Shown piece by piece: positions 42,546-52,556 of a stretch of 52,685 nt of DNA. The first letter of the stretch is position 1. Every line of letters starts with the position of its first letter. The notes beneath the pieces are model-generated. The model saw only the letters and a list, made by a program, of their open reading frames with translations, ran no database searches and was not told where the DNA came from. A program made the position numbers and the translations under genes. This stretch comes from an uncultured Pseudomonadota bacterium (GTDB lineage: Bacteria; Pseudomonadota; Gammaproteobacteria; Burkholderiales; Rhodocyclaceae), in contig CAJBDJ010000029.1 of assembly GCA_903951825.1 (NCBI GenBank), positions 1-52,685 of the forward strand, read 5' to 3'.

Positions 42546-42624
42546 AGTTTTTCCTCCAAAGGTTAAGTCGCAATCAGCAATCACGACTGGGACAAATTAT
42601 TACCGAACGCTCAATTTACGCGTA

Positions 42625-42640
42625 TTGTGGATTTCCACAA
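42625..42640. promoter_or_regulatory. 16-bp perfect inverted repeat between dctP and the kinase gene
   Basis: TTGTGGA-TT-TCCACAA is a perfect 7-2-7 palindrome. It lies 80 bp before the dctP start and 39 bp before the kinase start, in the only intergenic space of the TRAP locus. It is a strong candidate for the binding site of the FixJ-type regulator encoded at 44643-45245. Confidence 0.62.
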
Positions 42641-42678
42641 GGCGCTCTGCGCGCCTCTGGCGGGTTAGGATTCAGGCC

Positions 42679-44646
42679 ATGAAGCTCTCGCCCCGCTCCG
42701 CCACACCGCGCAATTTGCGCTGGTTTCTTGCCTTGCCGAAATTCGGCAGCATCCTGCTCATCGTCGCCGTCGTTACCCTGCTTTGGCTACTGCATCAAAA
42801 TGAACTGGAAGAAGAGCGCACCGGGTTAATCAAGGACGTTCTCTGGCTTGAGCAAATTCTTCGCTTTCAATTGAATGGCAACGAAGAACGCCTGCAGCAA
42901 CTGGTTTATGACCTGGCTGCGAGCAATGATCGTAACGCGCTCTTTCGCTTGCGCGCCAAACACCTGCTCAGCATCAATCCGGAAATTTCGCAAATATCCT
43001 GGCTCGATGCCAAGCGCAATGAGGTGGATGCGCTTCCCTCTGGTCTTCAGGTCAAGACAGACACCAACGAGGCGGGCAGCGCGGTGCGACAGAGAGCCTT
43101 CGAGATGGCTCGACGGATCGGCGAACCGGTGTATAGCGAACCGCTCCTACTCAACGGCTTGAGCGCCGTCTTTGAGGTGTCGTTGCCGATTTACATCGAC
43201 CGCCGCTTTGCCGGCACGCTGACCGCCACTTATCCCCTGCAGACGCTCTTGAATAGCCAGGTGCCGTGGTGGTTTGCCGAGAAATACCAGGTGGTCGTGG
43301 TTGACGATAACGATACCGAGTACGCCGCCAAATCGAACATCAAGGGGACGCCCAGCCTCTTTTACGAGCTGCCTTTCGATCCCCCTGGACATGGGCTCAA
43401 ATTGCATGTCACCAGTTACAAGAGCGCGGTCAACCCGCTGCAACGACTTCTCGCCATCGCCATCATGGTGCTAGCGGTCGGCGTTTTCTGGAGTCTGTGG
43501 ATTGTCCGTGACCTGATGAAAAAGCGCTCGCAAACCGAGCAGGCGTTACGCGCCGAACATGCCTTTCGCACCGCTATGGAAGACTCGCTGACCGTCGGAA
43601 TGCGGGCTCGCGACCTTCACGGCGGCATCATTTATGTCAATCCGGCCTTTTGCAAAATGACTGGCTTCACCCAGGACGAGTTATTCCGCGCCAAGCCACC
43701 AATGCCTTACTGGGTTCCAGAGCAAATCGATGAAACTTTCGCAATCCATCAGGCCGTTCTCGCCGGCAACGCTCCGAAAGAAGGATTTGAAATCAGCTTT
43801 CGGCGCAAGAACGGTGAGCATTTTGACGCCCTTATTTACGAAGCCAAATTAATTGACGGCAACGGCCAGCATACCGGCTGGATGGCCTCGGTCATCGATA
43901 TCAGCGAACGCAAACGGGCAGCGGAACTCGCCCGCCAGCAGCAGGAGCAACTGCAATTTACCGCTCGCCTGGTCACCATGGGCGAAATGGCCTCGACCCT
44001 GGCGCATGAACTAAACCAGCCGCTGGCGGCAATTTCCAGCTACAACACAGGCTGCCTCAACCTGATGGATGCCACCGACTGCACGATTGCGGACATTCGT
44101 CCGGCAATGGAAAAAATCGGCATTCAGGCGCAACGCGCCGGCAAGATCATCCGCCGTGTTCACGATTTCGTCCGCAAGAGCGCTCCCAAGCGCGCTCCCT
44201 GCCAGATTGCCGACGTTATCGACGACTGTCTTGGCTTTATCGAGGCCGATGCGCGCAAACGCCATGTTCTGATCAACTGCACAGTACCCGAACTCCCCGA
44301 TATTCTTGCCGACCGTCTGATGCTGGAACAAGTCCTGCTCAACCTGATGCGCAACGCGATGGAGGCCATGGCGAATACGACAAGCGCCAATCGTCGCCTG
44401 GAAATCAGCGTCCTGCTGCGCAGCGAAGAAATGGAGATTCGGGTCAGTGATCGTGGTTGCGGTATGACCGACGAAATCAAGGACAAGTTATTTACTGCCT
44501 TTTTCTCGACCAAGCCGGAAGGAATGGGCATTGGTCTATCGGTCTGCCGCTCGATTGTCGAATTTCACCGCGGCCGTTTGTGGGCAGAAAGCAACCCTGA
44601 AGGCGGTATGATTTTCCATGTCACCCTGCCCGTGGAAAAACAATGA
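42679..44646 (+). CDS. dctS: DctS-type sensor histidine kinase of the TRAP locus
   Basis: 655 residues. A first helix (FGSILLIVAVVTLLWLL) and a second (RLLAIAIMVLAVGVFWSLWIV) flank a periplasmic sensor of about 215 residues. A PAS domain follows (FCKMTGFTQDELFRAKPP, GWMASVIDISERKRAA), then HisKA with H443 in MGEMASTLAHELNQPLAAI and an HATPase (VLLNLMRNAMEAM, FSTKPEGMGIGLSVCRS). It is divergent from dctP and its stop overlaps the regulator start (ATGA). It should sense dicarboxylates, by analogy with Rhodobacter DctS. Confidence 0.92.
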   Translation: MKLSPRSATPRNLRWFLALPKFGSILLIVAVVTLLWLLHQNELEEERTGLIKDVLWLEQILRFQLNGNEERLQQLVYDLAASNDRNALFRLRAKHLLSINPEISQISWLDAKRNEVDALPSGLQVKTDTNEAGSAVRQRAFEMARRIGEPVYSEPLLLNGLSAVFEVSLPIYIDRRFAGTLTATYPLQTLLNSQVPWWFAEKYQVVVVDDNDTEYAAKSNIKGTPSLFYELPFDPPGHGLKLHVTSYKSAVNPLQRLLAIAIMVLAVGVFWSLWIVRDLMKKRSQTEQALRAEHAFRTAMEDSLTVGMRARDLHGGIIYVNPAFCKMTGFTQDELFRAKPPMPYWVPEQIDETFAIHQAVLAGNAPKEGFEISFRRKNGEHFDALIYEAKLIDGNGQHTGWMASVIDISERKRAAELARQQQEQLQFTARLVTMGEMASTLAHELNQPLAAISSYNTGCLNLMDATDCTIADIRPAMEKIGIQAQRAGKIIRRVHDFVRKSAPKRAPCQIADVIDDCLGFIEADARKRHVLINCTVPELPDILADRLMLEQVLLNLMRNAMEAMANTTSANRRLEISVLLRSEEMEIRVSDRGCGMTDEIKDKLFTAFFSTKPEGMGIGLSVCRSIVEFHRGRLWAESNPEGGMIFHVTLPVEKQ

Positions 44647-45245
44647 GCCACCCGCAAGCCCATCTCGTTGACGACGACGAGGCGATCCGCGACGCGCTTT
44701 CCTGGCTGCTGGATTCGCGCGGCATTGCCAATTGCACTTATTACAGCGCGGAAGATTTCCTGGCACGCTGGACGCCGGCGCTCAGCGGCTGCATCGTTCT
44801 TGACATGCGAATGACCGGGATGACCGGCCTCGACTGTTTTGAGCAGTTGCAAGCCCGCCAGTCCAGTCTGCCGGTCATTTTTCTGACCGGCCACGGCGAT
44901 GTCCCGCTGGCCGTCTCGGCGCTCAAAAAAGGCGCTTTCGACTTCTTTGAAAAACCGCTGAACGATAATGATCTGGCGACCCGCATCAACGAGGCAATTG
45001 CACTCAATGGCTGTCAGCGTGAGCAGAGCGCCTCGCAGAACTCACTCAAGCGTCGTCTCGACAGCCTGACCAACCGCGAACGACAGATCATGGATCTGGT
45101 GCTTCTCGGCAAACTGAACAAAATCATCGCCGATGAACTGAATATCAGTATGCGCACCGTCGAAGTGCATCGCGCCAACCTGTTTGAGAAAATGCAGGTA
45201 AAAACCGCAGTTGAGCTGGCTAATTTGCTCAAAGCAGCGCGCTAA
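44643..45245 (+). CDS. dctR: DctR-type FixJ-family response regulator
   Basis: 200 residues. The receiver domain begins HLVDDDEAIRDALSWLLD, carries D54 in CIVLDMRMTGM and has FLTGHGDVPLA and FEKPL. The LuxR-type HTH is LTNRERQIMDLVLLGKLNKI followed by SMRTVEVHRANLFEKMQ. It overlaps the kinase stop by four bases. It probably activates dctPQM through the inverted repeat at 42625-42640. Confidence 0.93.
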   Translation: MSHPQAHLVDDDEAIRDALSWLLDSRGIANCTYYSAEDFLARWTPALSGCIVLDMRMTGMTGLDCFEQLQARQSSLPVIFLTGHGDVPLAVSALKKGAFDFFEKPLNDNDLATRINEAIALNGCQREQSASQNSLKRRLDSLTNRERQIMDLVLLGKLNKIIADELNISMRTVEVHRANLFEKMQVKTAVELANLLKAAR

Positions 45246-45364
45246 CTCTTCCCTAAGGCTTTTTTTTTCGCTAGCATCGTGACACATTAGCCGAAGCAGA
45301 TTATTTCATCGGCACTCCACAACGGTTCTTCCCAAAACCTTCCCCCTTTTTACGAGGCATTTCA

Positions 45365-45691
45365 ATGAGCGAGCACATCCATTACGTCACCGATGACACT
45401 TTCGAAGCCGAGGTGCTGAAGTCCGAGCAGCCGGTTCTGGTCGATTATTGGGCCGAGTGGTGCGGCCCGTGCAAAATGATTGCACCCATCCTCGACGAAA
45501 TCGCCAAGGACTACTCCGGCAAGCTCAAGGTCGCCAAAGTCAATATCGACGACAATCAGGCGACTCCGGCCAAGTTCGGCATTCGCGGCATCCCGACATT
45601 GATGATCTTCAAAAATGGTAACGTCGAGGCAACCAAAGTGGGTGCGCTGTCGAAATCGCAACTCGCCGCCTTTATTGACAGTACCCTGTAA
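45365..45691 (+). CDS. trxA: thioredoxin
   Basis: 108 residues, the classic size. The active site is WCGPC at residues 32-36, with the cis-proline in [11 protein letters not shown]. It reduces disulfides in the cytoplasm. It lies about 145 bp before rho; the trxA-rho order is widespread in proteobacteria. Confidence 0.98.
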   Translation: MSEHIHYVTDDTFEAEVLKSEQPVLVDYWAEWCGPCKMIAPILDEIAKDYSGKLKVAKVNIDDNQATPAKFGIRGIPTLMIFKNGNVEATKVGALSKSQLAAFIDSTL

Positions 45692-45706
45692 TATCCGTAG
45701 TCTCGT

Positions 45707-45732
45707 GGCCTGAAGGTTTTTGCCTTCAGGCC
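45707..45732. terminator. stem-loop after trxA
   Basis: GGCCTGAAGG pairs perfectly with CCTTCAGGCC around TTTTTG, 15 bp after the trxA stop. No T run follows, so it may be a weak terminator or a 3' stabiliser before rho. Confidence 0.55.
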
Positions 45733-45836
45733 GACGTCAGGGCAAATTGCCGGCGTCAATACTTCTCACTTTGCAATTTGCACCCTTTGGCTCCGGCCTC
45801 CTCCGGCCCCTTGCCGGTGCTCCCTCTCTAGCACAC

Positions 45837-47096
45837 ATGCAACTCTCTGAACTCAAGACGCATCACGTCGGCAAATTACTCGACATGGCCACCGCCGCCG
45901 GTATCGAAAGCGCCAACCGGATGCGCAAGCAAGAACTGATTTACGCCATCCTCAAACATGAAGCCAAGACCGGCGCCACCATTTATGGCGATGGTACTCT
46001 GGAGGTGCTCGCCGACGGCTTTGGTTTCCTGCGCTCGCCGGATACCTCTTACTTGTCCAATCAGGACGACATTTATGTTTCGCCATCGCAGATCCGCCGC
46101 TTCAACCTGCGCACCGGCGACACGATTGCCGGTGAAATCCGCACGCCCAAAGAGGGCGAGCGCTACGTTGCGCTCATCAAGCTCGACAGCATCAACGGCT
46201 TCCCCCCCGAAGCCAATAAAAACAAAATCATGTTTGAGAACCTGACGCCGCTCCACCCGACGCGGATGTTGCGCCTTGAGCGCGACATCAAGTCGGAAGA
46301 AAACATTACCAGCCGGGTCATTGACATGATTGCGCCGGTCGGTGCCGGCCAGCGTGGTTTGCTCGTTGCTCCGCCGAAAACCGGCAAGACGGTGATGCTG
46401 CAAAACATTGCGCACGCGATTACGGCGAATCACCCGGATGTTGTGCTGATCGTCCTGTTGATCGACGAGCGCCCGGAAGAAGTCACCGAAATGACGCGCA
46501 CCGTCAAGGGCGAAGTCGTTGCCTCAACCTTCGACGAACCCGCCACTCGCCACGTCGCCGTTGCTGAAATGGTCATTGAAAAAGCCAAGCGTCTGGTCGA
46601 GCACAAAAAAGACGTGGTCATCCTGCTTGACTCGATAACCCGTCTGGCACGTGCCTACAACACGGTGCAACCGGCCTCAGGCAAGGTATTGACCGGCGGT
46701 GTCGACGCCAATGCGCTGCAAAAGCCCAAGCGTTTTTTCGGCGCTGCCCGCAACATTGAAGAAGGTGGCTCGCTGACCATCCTCGCTACTGCGCTGATCG
46801 ATACCGGCTCGCGAATGGACGAGGTAATCTACGAAGAATTCAAAGGCACCGGCAATGCCGAAATTCACCTCGACCGGCGCATGGCCGAAAAACGCATGTA
46901 TCCGGCAATCAACGTCAATCGTTCCGGCACGCGCCGCGAAGAACTCCTGCTCAAGCCAGATGTGCTGCAAAAAATGTGGGTGCTGCGTAAACTGTGTTAC
47001 CCGATGGACGACCTGGCAGCCATGGAGTTCCTGCTCGACAAGGTCAAATCAACCAAAGGCAATGCCGAATTTTTCGACGCCATGCGGCGTGGCTAA
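45837..47096 (+). CDS. rho: transcription termination factor Rho
   Basis: 419 residues, exactly the E. coli length. Rho is a hexameric RNA helicase that ends transcription. The N-terminal part has [18 protein letters not shown] and the RNA-binding cold-shock-like domain with [17 protein letters not shown]. The ATPase domain has Walker [13 protein letters not shown], the segment [12 protein letters not shown] and Walker [14 protein letters not shown]. The ATG at 45837 is chosen because it gives the conserved family start; an in-frame extension to 45720 lies in the leader. Confidence 0.97.
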   Translation: MQLSELKTHHVGKLLDMATAAGIESANRMRKQELIYAILKHEAKTGATIYGDGTLEVLADGFGFLRSPDTSYLSNQDDIYVSPSQIRRFNLRTGDTIAGEIRTPKEGERYVALIKLDSINGFPPEANKNKIMFENLTPLHPTRMLRLERDIKSEENITSRVIDMIAPVGAGQRGLLVAPPKTGKTVMLQNIAHAITANHPDVVLIVLLIDERPEEVTEMTRTVKGEVVASTFDEPATRHVAVAEMVIEKAKRLVEHKKDVVILLDSITRLARAYNTVQPASGKVLTGGVDANALQKPKRFFGAARNIEEGGSLTILATALIDTGSRMDEVIYEEFKGTGNAEIHLDRRMAEKRMYPAINVNRSGTRREELLLKPDVLQKMWVLRKLCYPMDDLAAMEFLLDKVKSTKGNAEFFDAMRRG

Positions 47097-47192
47097 ATGC
47101 TTATTGATATTGCAAACGTGTGATTATTCGAGGATAATCCTGCGTTTTCCAGATCGGCCACATCCGCCGGTCGCGTAACGAAAGGACCCGAA

Positions 47193-47417
47193 GTGAAAGC
47201 CGATATCCACCCGAATTACAAAGAAATCCAGGTCACTTGCTCTTGCGGCAACAATTTTGCGACGCGCTCGACCATGAGCAAGCCGACCATTCACGTTGAG
47301 GTCTGCTCAATGTGTCACCCGTTCTACACCGGCAAGCAAAAAATTGTCGATACCGCCGGCCGCGTTGAGAAATTCAATCAGAAATTCGGTGCCATGCGTC
47401 GCAAGGCGGCCGCCTGA
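47193..47417 (+). CDS. rpmE: 50S ribosomal protein L31 (zinc-binding type)
   Basis: 74 residues. The zinc ligands C16, C18, C38 and C41 in CSCGN and [12 protein letters not shown] are all present, so this is the zinc-containing A form. A GTG start at 47193 is used, with AAAGGA upstream. It follows rho by 96 bp and is ended by a strong terminator. Confidence 0.96.
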   Translation: MKADIHPNYKEIQVTCSCGNNFATRSTMSKPTIHVEVCSMCHPFYTGKQKIVDTAGRVEKFNQKFGAMRRKAAA

Positions 47418-47438
47418 GCTGCCTGATGCTTCCGACCC

Positions 47439-47464
47439 AAGGCAGCCGTTTGGCTGCCTTTTTC
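47439..47464 (+). terminator. terminator after rpmE
   Basis: AAGGCAGCC-GTTT-GGCTGCCTT is a perfect stem followed by TTT, 22 bp after the rpmE stop. Confidence 0.9.
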
Positions 47465-47477
47465 ATTTTCAGCCCCC

Positions 47478-49109
47478 ATGCCTGATTTGACCTCGCTGAA
47501 AGCCACCCTTCGCCGCGGCATTTCCCTGCCGCCGGCCGGCTGGATGCTGGCGGCGATGCTCGCTTTCTACGTCCTCGCCGGCATCTTTGGCCGCGACCCC
47601 TGGAAGGGTGAGGACGCCGTTCATATCAGCACGGCCTGGTATACCTTGAGCCACGGTGACTGGCTGGCGCCCAACCTGGCCGGCCGTCCCTTTCATGAAC
47701 CGCCGCTTTATTACTGGACGGGCGCACTGACCGGCAAGCTTTTTGGCTGGTTGCTGCCACTGCATGAAGCTATTCGCCTGGCCAGCAGCGTCTGGGTCAT
47801 GCTTGCAATGACCAGTCTTTATTATGCCGGCCGTGAAATGTACGGCCAGGAAAGCGCCGCCGCCAGTCCGCTATTGCTCGCCGGTTGTGCCGGTTTGTTA
47901 TTGCACGCGCATGACGCACAGCCGATGTTGATTGCTTTGGCTGCCTACGGCGGCGGCCTTGGGGCGTTGGCAACCATCGGTCGTAAACCGCGACTCACCG
48001 GGGTCTTTTACGGTTTGGCACTTGCCGCGTGCCTGCTCGGCGCCGGCATTTCACCGACCCTGCCGCTGCTCGGCATCGCGCCTGTCGCCTGGTGGCTCTC
48101 ACCGGATCGCCCCAAAGCCTTGCATACGCTACTGATCGGCCTGGCGCTTGCGGCCATCCTGATTTTGCCATGGCCGCTTTTGATGCTGGCACTCGAGCCA
48201 TCCCGCCTGCATGGCTGGCTGAATACCGAGTTGGTGCCCTTGCAAACGCCTTTTTCATTTTCCGGGCTTGGTCGCTTCCTCGCTTTGCTGCCGTGGTTTG
48301 CCTTCCCGGTACTGCCGCTGGCCGGTTGGACACTGTGGACGCGGCGTAAAGTATTGCGCGACATGCCGCAACTCCTGCCGCTCAGTTTTTTCTTCTTGAC
48401 CCTGCTGATGCTTGGTCTCGCTTACTACCCGCGCGAAATTCCTGCCTTGCTGCTCTTGCCGCCGCTGGCGCTGCTGGCGACGCCGGGGGCGTTGACACTG
48501 CGGCGTGGCGCGGCAAATGCCTTCGACTGGTTTGGCATGATGTGTTTCACCTTCTTTATCGGCCTCGTCTGGCTTGCTTGGTCAGCAATGGCGCTTGGCT
48601 GGCCGAGTCGCTTGGCCGGCCGGGTGGTGATCCTGAACCCTGGGTTCGTCGGGCAATTCGACCTCTCCGACCTGCTCATTGGTGTCGCCGCCACGGCCTG
48701 GTGGATCTGGCTGATTTTCACGGCGCCGCGCTCACCCTATCGCAGCCTGACCCATTGGACGATGGGGTTTACCACGCTCTGGCTGCTGGCGACCACCCTG
48801 ATCCTGCCCTGGTTCGACTACGGCAAGAGCTACCGCCCGGTAGCCGAAGAAATTGCCAAACTATTGCCGGAGCAAAGCGGCTGCGTCGCCGAACGCGGGT
48901 TAAGCGACACCCAGCGCGCCTCACTCGCCTATTTTGTCAATATTGCGCCGCTGAGTGCCGACACGGCGGCCGGAAAGCAATGCAACTGGGTTATCGTTAC
49001 CGGCGATACCACCCCCGAACTGGCGCCTCCGAAAGGTCGTTGGACGCGCGTCTGGGAAGGCAATCGCCCCGGCGACCGCAAGGAAAAATTCCGTCTTTTC
49101 CGGCGTTGA
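47478..49109 (+). CDS. GT39/ArnT-like membrane glycosyltransferase
   Basis: 543 residues with about 11-13 transmembrane helices. The early periplasmic loop has GRDPWKGEDAVHISTAWYTL and PFHEPPLYYW, the acidic and aromatic pattern of the GT39/PMT/ArnT superfamily that uses lipid-linked sugars. The C-terminal soluble part is short (KSYRPVAEEIAKLL and VIVTGDTTPEL). The acceptor may be lipid A or a protein, but this is not fixed. The start follows the rpmE terminator by 14 bp. Confidence 0.82.
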   Translation: MPDLTSLKATLRRGISLPPAGWMLAAMLAFYVLAGIFGRDPWKGEDAVHISTAWYTLSHGDWLAPNLAGRPFHEPPLYYWTGALTGKLFGWLLPLHEAIRLASSVWVMLAMTSLYYAGREMYGQESAAASPLLLAGCAGLLLHAHDAQPMLIALAAYGGGLGALATIGRKPRLTGVFYGLALAACLLGAGISPTLPLLGIAPVAWWLSPDRPKALHTLLIGLALAAILILPWPLLMLALEPSRLHGWLNTELVPLQTPFSFSGLGRFLALLPWFAFPVLPLAGWTLWTRRKVLRDMPQLLPLSFFFLTLLMLGLAYYPREIPALLLLPPLALLATPGALTLRRGAANAFDWFGMMCFTFFIGLVWLAWSAMALGWPSRLAGRVVILNPGFVGQFDLSDLLIGVAATAWWIWLIFTAPRSPYRSLTHWTMGFTTLWLLATTLILPWFDYGKSYRPVAEEIAKLLPEQSGCVAERGLSDTQRASLAYFVNIAPLSADTAAGKQCNWVIVTGDTTPELAPPKGRWTRVWEGNRPGDRKEKFRLFRR

Positions 49110-49147
49110 CCGCAAGCTGATGGCGGCGCAGAGCTCGGCGCGCGGAG

Positions 49148-49693
49148 TCAGGTCTTGAGGAAATGCTCGCGGTAATACTTGAGTTCGTCTATCGACTCGT
49201 AAATATCGGCCAAGGCGGTATGGCGGCCTTTTTTCTTGAACCCTTTGTAAATTTCTGGTTGCCAGCGTTTGCACAACTCTTTCAGGGTGCTGACATCAAG
49301 ATTGCGATAATGAAAAAAACTCTCCAGCGCCGGCATGTAACGCGCCATGAAGCGGCGATCCTGGCCTATCGAATTGCCGCACATCGGCGAGTGTCCCTTG
49401 CTGGAATGGCGCTTGAGAAACTCCATCGCCTCGGCCGCCACTGCCGCCTCGTCCATGCTCGACAGCCTGACCTTGTCGATCAAGCCCGAACGTCCGTGTG
49501 TTTTCTGGTTCCAGTCATCCATGGCCGCCAGCGTTTCGGTAGACTGATGCACCACCCAGGCGGGGGATTCGGCGACCAGTTCAAGTTCGGAGTTGGTGAC
49601 GACCATCGCCATCTCGATAATGCGGTCGCGCTCCGGATCCAAACCGGTCATTTCCATATCTAACCAGACAAGGTTGTTTGCGTTGGCTGCCAT
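49148..49693 (-). CDS. orn: oligoribonuclease
   Basis: 181 residues, the exact size. Orn degrades 2- to 5-mer RNAs, and pGpG from cyclic-di-GMP turnover. The DEDDh exonuclease motifs are [20 protein letters not shown], then the mid Asp in [13 protein letters not shown], and [14 protein letters not shown] with the catalytic His and last Asp. The ATG at 49693 gives the family start; extensions upstream would overlap the M48 gene. It is divergent from the M48 peptidase, 57 bp away. Confidence 0.97.
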   Translation of the reverse strand: MAANANNLVWLDMEMTGLDPERDRIIEMAMVVTNSELELVAESPAWVVHQSTETLAAMDDWNQKTHGRSGLIDKVRLSSMDEAAVAAEAMEFLKRHSSKGHSPMCGNSIGQDRRFMARYMPALESFFHYRNLDVSTLKELCKRWQPEIYKGFKKKGRHTALADIYESIDELKYYREHFLKT

Positions 49694-49750
49694 ATAATTA
49701 TCGCTTTTCGTCAAAGCCCGAATTTTCTCACAGCTTGCTGCCGACCTTCC

Positions 49751-51010
49751 GTGACTTCCAACTTTACTGTCTTTTTTCTCATCGCTTTCGCACTGACCCT
49801 TGGTATCCGTCTGTGGTTGAAACTGCGCCATATCCGCTTCGTCGCGGCGCATCGCGAAGCGCTTCCGGTCGACTTCGCTGCGCAAATTTCGCTGGCAGAC
49901 CATAAAAATGCCGCCGATTACAACGTCGATCGCAGCCGTGTCGCCTTGCGCAGCATCGTCGTCGATGCCGCCCTTCTACTCGCCCTGACGCTCGGCGGCG
50001 GCCTCGCTGCACTGCATGAATTCTGGTCGCCGCGACTCGGTGAGCTGGCCTACGGACTGGCGATGATCTTCAGCCTGATGTTGATTTCCGGCATCATCGA
50101 CCTGCCGTTTTCGCTTTATCAGCAATTCGTTATCGAGGCGCGCTATGGCTTCAACCGCATGACACTGCGTCTGTTCCTCAGCGACCTGCTCAAACAAAGC
50201 CTGCTTGGCATTGCCATCGGTACTCCGCTCATCGCTGCCGTTTTATGGCTGATGGGTGCAATGGGCGATTTCTGGTGGCTTTATGTGTGGCTATTCTGGT
50301 GCGCCTTCAATCTGCTCATTCTTTTCATTTACCCAAGCTGGATCGCCCCGCTCTTCAACCGCTTTTCGCCCCTTGAAGACGGTGAAATGAAATCGCGCGT
50401 CGAAGCCCTGCTCAGGCGCTGCGGCTTTCGCTCCGGCGGCCTCTTCGTCATGGACGGCTCAAAGCGCTCCAGCCACGGCAATGCTTATTTCACCGGTTTT
50501 GGCCAGAACAAGCGCATCGTCTTTTTCGACACCTTGCTTGCCCGTCTGTCCCCGACTGAAATTGAAGCCGTGCTGGCTCACGAACTCGGCCATTTTCGTC
50601 ATCATCACGTCATTCAGCGCATCGCCCTGATGTTTGCCATTTCACTCGGTTTTCTCTGGCTGCTCGGCCAACTGATTTCTGCCGAGTGGTTTTACAGCGC
50701 TCTCGGCGTACCCGCACAAAGCACCGCCCTGGCCTTGATCCTCTTTTTTCTGGTCATTCCCGTTTTCACCTTCCCGCTTCGCCCCTTGAGCAGCAGCCTG
50801 TCGCGCCGCAACGAATTCGAGGCCGACGCCTATGCTGCTCAATATGCCAGCGCCGACGATCTGGTCCGCGCCCTGGTCAAGCTTTATCAGGACAATGCCT
50901 CTACACTGACGCCCGATCCACTGCACTCGCTGTTCTACGACTCGCATCCACCGGCAGCACAACGCATTGCCCGCCTCCTGCAACTACAACCCGAACACGG
51001 AACAAGCTGA
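49751..51010 (+). CDS. M48 family membrane metallopeptidase (Ste24-like)
   Basis: 419 residues with several transmembrane helices (for example [10 protein letters not shown]... and [17 protein letters not shown]). The zinc motif is [10 protein letters not shown], near residue 280, with a downstream acidic ligand in [15 protein letters not shown]. The length and N-terminal domain fit the Ste24/CAAX-protease group rather than short HtpX. It probably takes part in membrane-protein quality control. A GTG start is used. Its stop overlaps the rsgA start by one base. Confidence 0.92.
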   Translation: MTSNFTVFFLIAFALTLGIRLWLKLRHIRFVAAHREALPVDFAAQISLADHKNAADYNVDRSRVALRSIVVDAALLLALTLGGGLAALHEFWSPRLGELAYGLAMIFSLMLISGIIDLPFSLYQQFVIEARYGFNRMTLRLFLSDLLKQSLLGIAIGTPLIAAVLWLMGAMGDFWWLYVWLFWCAFNLLILFIYPSWIAPLFNRFSPLEDGEMKSRVEALLRRCGFRSGGLFVMDGSKRSSHGNAYFTGFGQNKRIVFFDTLLARLSPTEIEAVLAHELGHFRHHHVIQRIALMFAISLGFLWLLGQLISAEWFYSALGVPAQSTALALILFFLVIPVFTFPLRPLSSSLSRRNEFEADAYAAQYASADDLVRALVKLYQDNASTLTPDPLHSLFYDSHPPAAQRIARLLQLQPEHGTS

Positions 51011-51870
51011 TGGACGGACGTGTTATCGCGGCGCATGGTCGCCAATATCTTGTTGAACTGGCCGATGGCGAACGGATCAGCTGCGTCCCGCGCGGAAAAA
51101 AAAGCGAGATCGCCTGTGGCGACCGCCTTGAAGTCGAACGCTCTTCGGACAATCAGGGCGTCATCAATGCCATCGCCCCGCGCACCAGCCTGCTCTACCG
51201 CTCCAACGACACCCGGCAAAAGCTCATCGCCGCCAACGTCGACCAAGTCGTCATCGTCGTCGCCACCGAACCCGGCTTCTCCGATGAACTCGTCACCCGC
51301 GCCTTGCTCGCTGCCGAGAGCGAAGAGATCGAGCCGCTCATCGTCCTCAATAAATGTGACCTGACCGACAAACTGGAGGCCGCCCGCGAGCGCCTGGCGA
51401 TTTTTGCCGAACTTGGCTATCGCACGCTCGAACTCTCGGCTCGCCAGCACGCGGACGATCTGCGCCCGTTTCTGCAGTCCTGCATCAGCGTCCTTGTCGG
51501 CCAGTCGGGGATGGGGAAGTCAACGCTGGTCAATGCCCTGGTTCCGCAAGCTCATGCCGCCACGCGGGAAATTTCAGCAGCGCTTGATTCCGGAAAACAC
51601 ACCACGACGCACGCCACGCTCTACCATCTCGATGCCGAAAGTGACCTGATCGACTCACCCGGCCTGCAAGAATTCGGCCTTGGCCATCTCGACCGCCAGG
51701 AAATCGAACACGCCTTCCCGGAATTCCGTGCTCATGTCGGGCAATGCCGCTTCCGCGACTGCCGCCATGACCAGGAGCCCGACTGCGCTCTCGTCGCTTC
51801 GGTGAACGCCGGAAAGATCGATAAAAGACGTTTCGCGATCTATCACCGCATCGTCGCCAGCATCCGCTGA
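51010..51870 (+). CDS. rsgA: ribosome small subunit-dependent GTPase RsgA
   Basis: 286 residues. RsgA is a circularly permuted GTPase that helps the last steps of 30S assembly. The N-terminal OB domain is short. The G4 motif NKCD comes before G1 (GQSGMGKSTLVNAL) and G3 (DSPGLQEFGL), the permuted order. The C-terminal zinc motif is CRFRDCRHDQEPDC. The ATG overlaps the M48 stop (TGATG), so the two are probably coupled. Confidence 0.96.
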   Translation: MDGRVIAAHGRQYLVELADGERISCVPRGKKSEIACGDRLEVERSSDNQGVINAIAPRTSLLYRSNDTRQKLIAANVDQVVIVVATEPGFSDELVTRALLAAESEEIEPLIVLNKCDLTDKLEAARERLAIFAELGYRTLELSARQHADDLRPFLQSCISVLVGQSGMGKSTLVNALVPQAHAATREISAALDSGKHTTTHATLYHLDAESDLIDSPGLQEFGLGHLDRQEIEHAFPEFRAHVGQCRFRDCRHDQEPDCALVASVNAGKIDKRRFAIYHRIVASIR

Positions 51871-51939
51871 TAACGAAATTGGCTCTCCGTCGGTCGATTG
51901 GTGAATTTTTCATCTCACTGGTGGGTTCAAGCGCATCAA

Positions 51940-52556
51940 TTATTTTGACGGCGGCGACAACAACTGACGTACGCCACGGCCGGCCACGAAGCCGCTGGCA
52001 AAACATGCAGTGAGCAGGTAGCCGCCGGTCGGCGCTTCCCAGTCGAGCATTTCACCGGCACAGAACACGCCCGGCATTTGCTTGAGCATCAAATTTGAAT
52101 CGAGTGCTTCAAAGCAAACGCCGCCCGCGCTGCTGATCGCTTCATCAAGCGGTCGTGCTGCGACGACTGGCAAGGGCATGGCCTTGATACGGGCAGCCAG
52201 GGTGGTTGCCGTGGTCAAAGCCGAATCCGGGCAAAATTCTCGCAGCAAAGCTGCCTTGGCACCTTCAATGCGAGCCTGGCGACGCAGGTGTGTGGACAAA
52301 GAATCCCTCCCTCTTGGCCGGGAAAGATCGGCTACCAAGCGTTCATAACTGCGCCCCGGTGCCAGATCAAGCATCAGGGTGGCGCTGCCGTGGCGTTCCA
52401 GACTCTCGCGCAATGGCGCTGACAGGGCATAAATCAAGCCGCCTTCGACACCATGGTCGGTAATGTTGAATTCGCCTGGCTGACTTTGCTTACCGACACG
52501 CGCAATCACCGTCTTGATGGGTTGGCCGGCATAGTGCTGACGAAAATACGCACTCC
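51940..52556 (-). pseudogene. 3' part of a BaiN/HI0933-type flavoprotein gene, cut by an insertion sequence
   Basis: The minus strand encodes about 205 residues matching the C-terminal half of NAD(P)/FAD-dependent oxidoreductases of the HI0933 group: GVEGGLIYALSAPLRE, VAARPLDEAISSAGGVCFEAL, then MPGVFCAGEMLDWEAPTGGYLL with FASGFVAGRGV, the FAD-binding end. In-frame similarity reaches back to AYFRQHYAGQPIKTV and stops near 52557, where the insertion-sequence end begins; a TAA stop lies just beyond. The N-terminal FAD domain is lost or lies on the far side of the element, outside the window. Confidence 0.85.

Noticed and set aside
42546..42678. Sigma-54 promoter for dctP
   Set aside because: No TGGCAC-N5-TTGC element with correct spacing was found, and FixJ-type regulators lack the sigma-54 activation domain.
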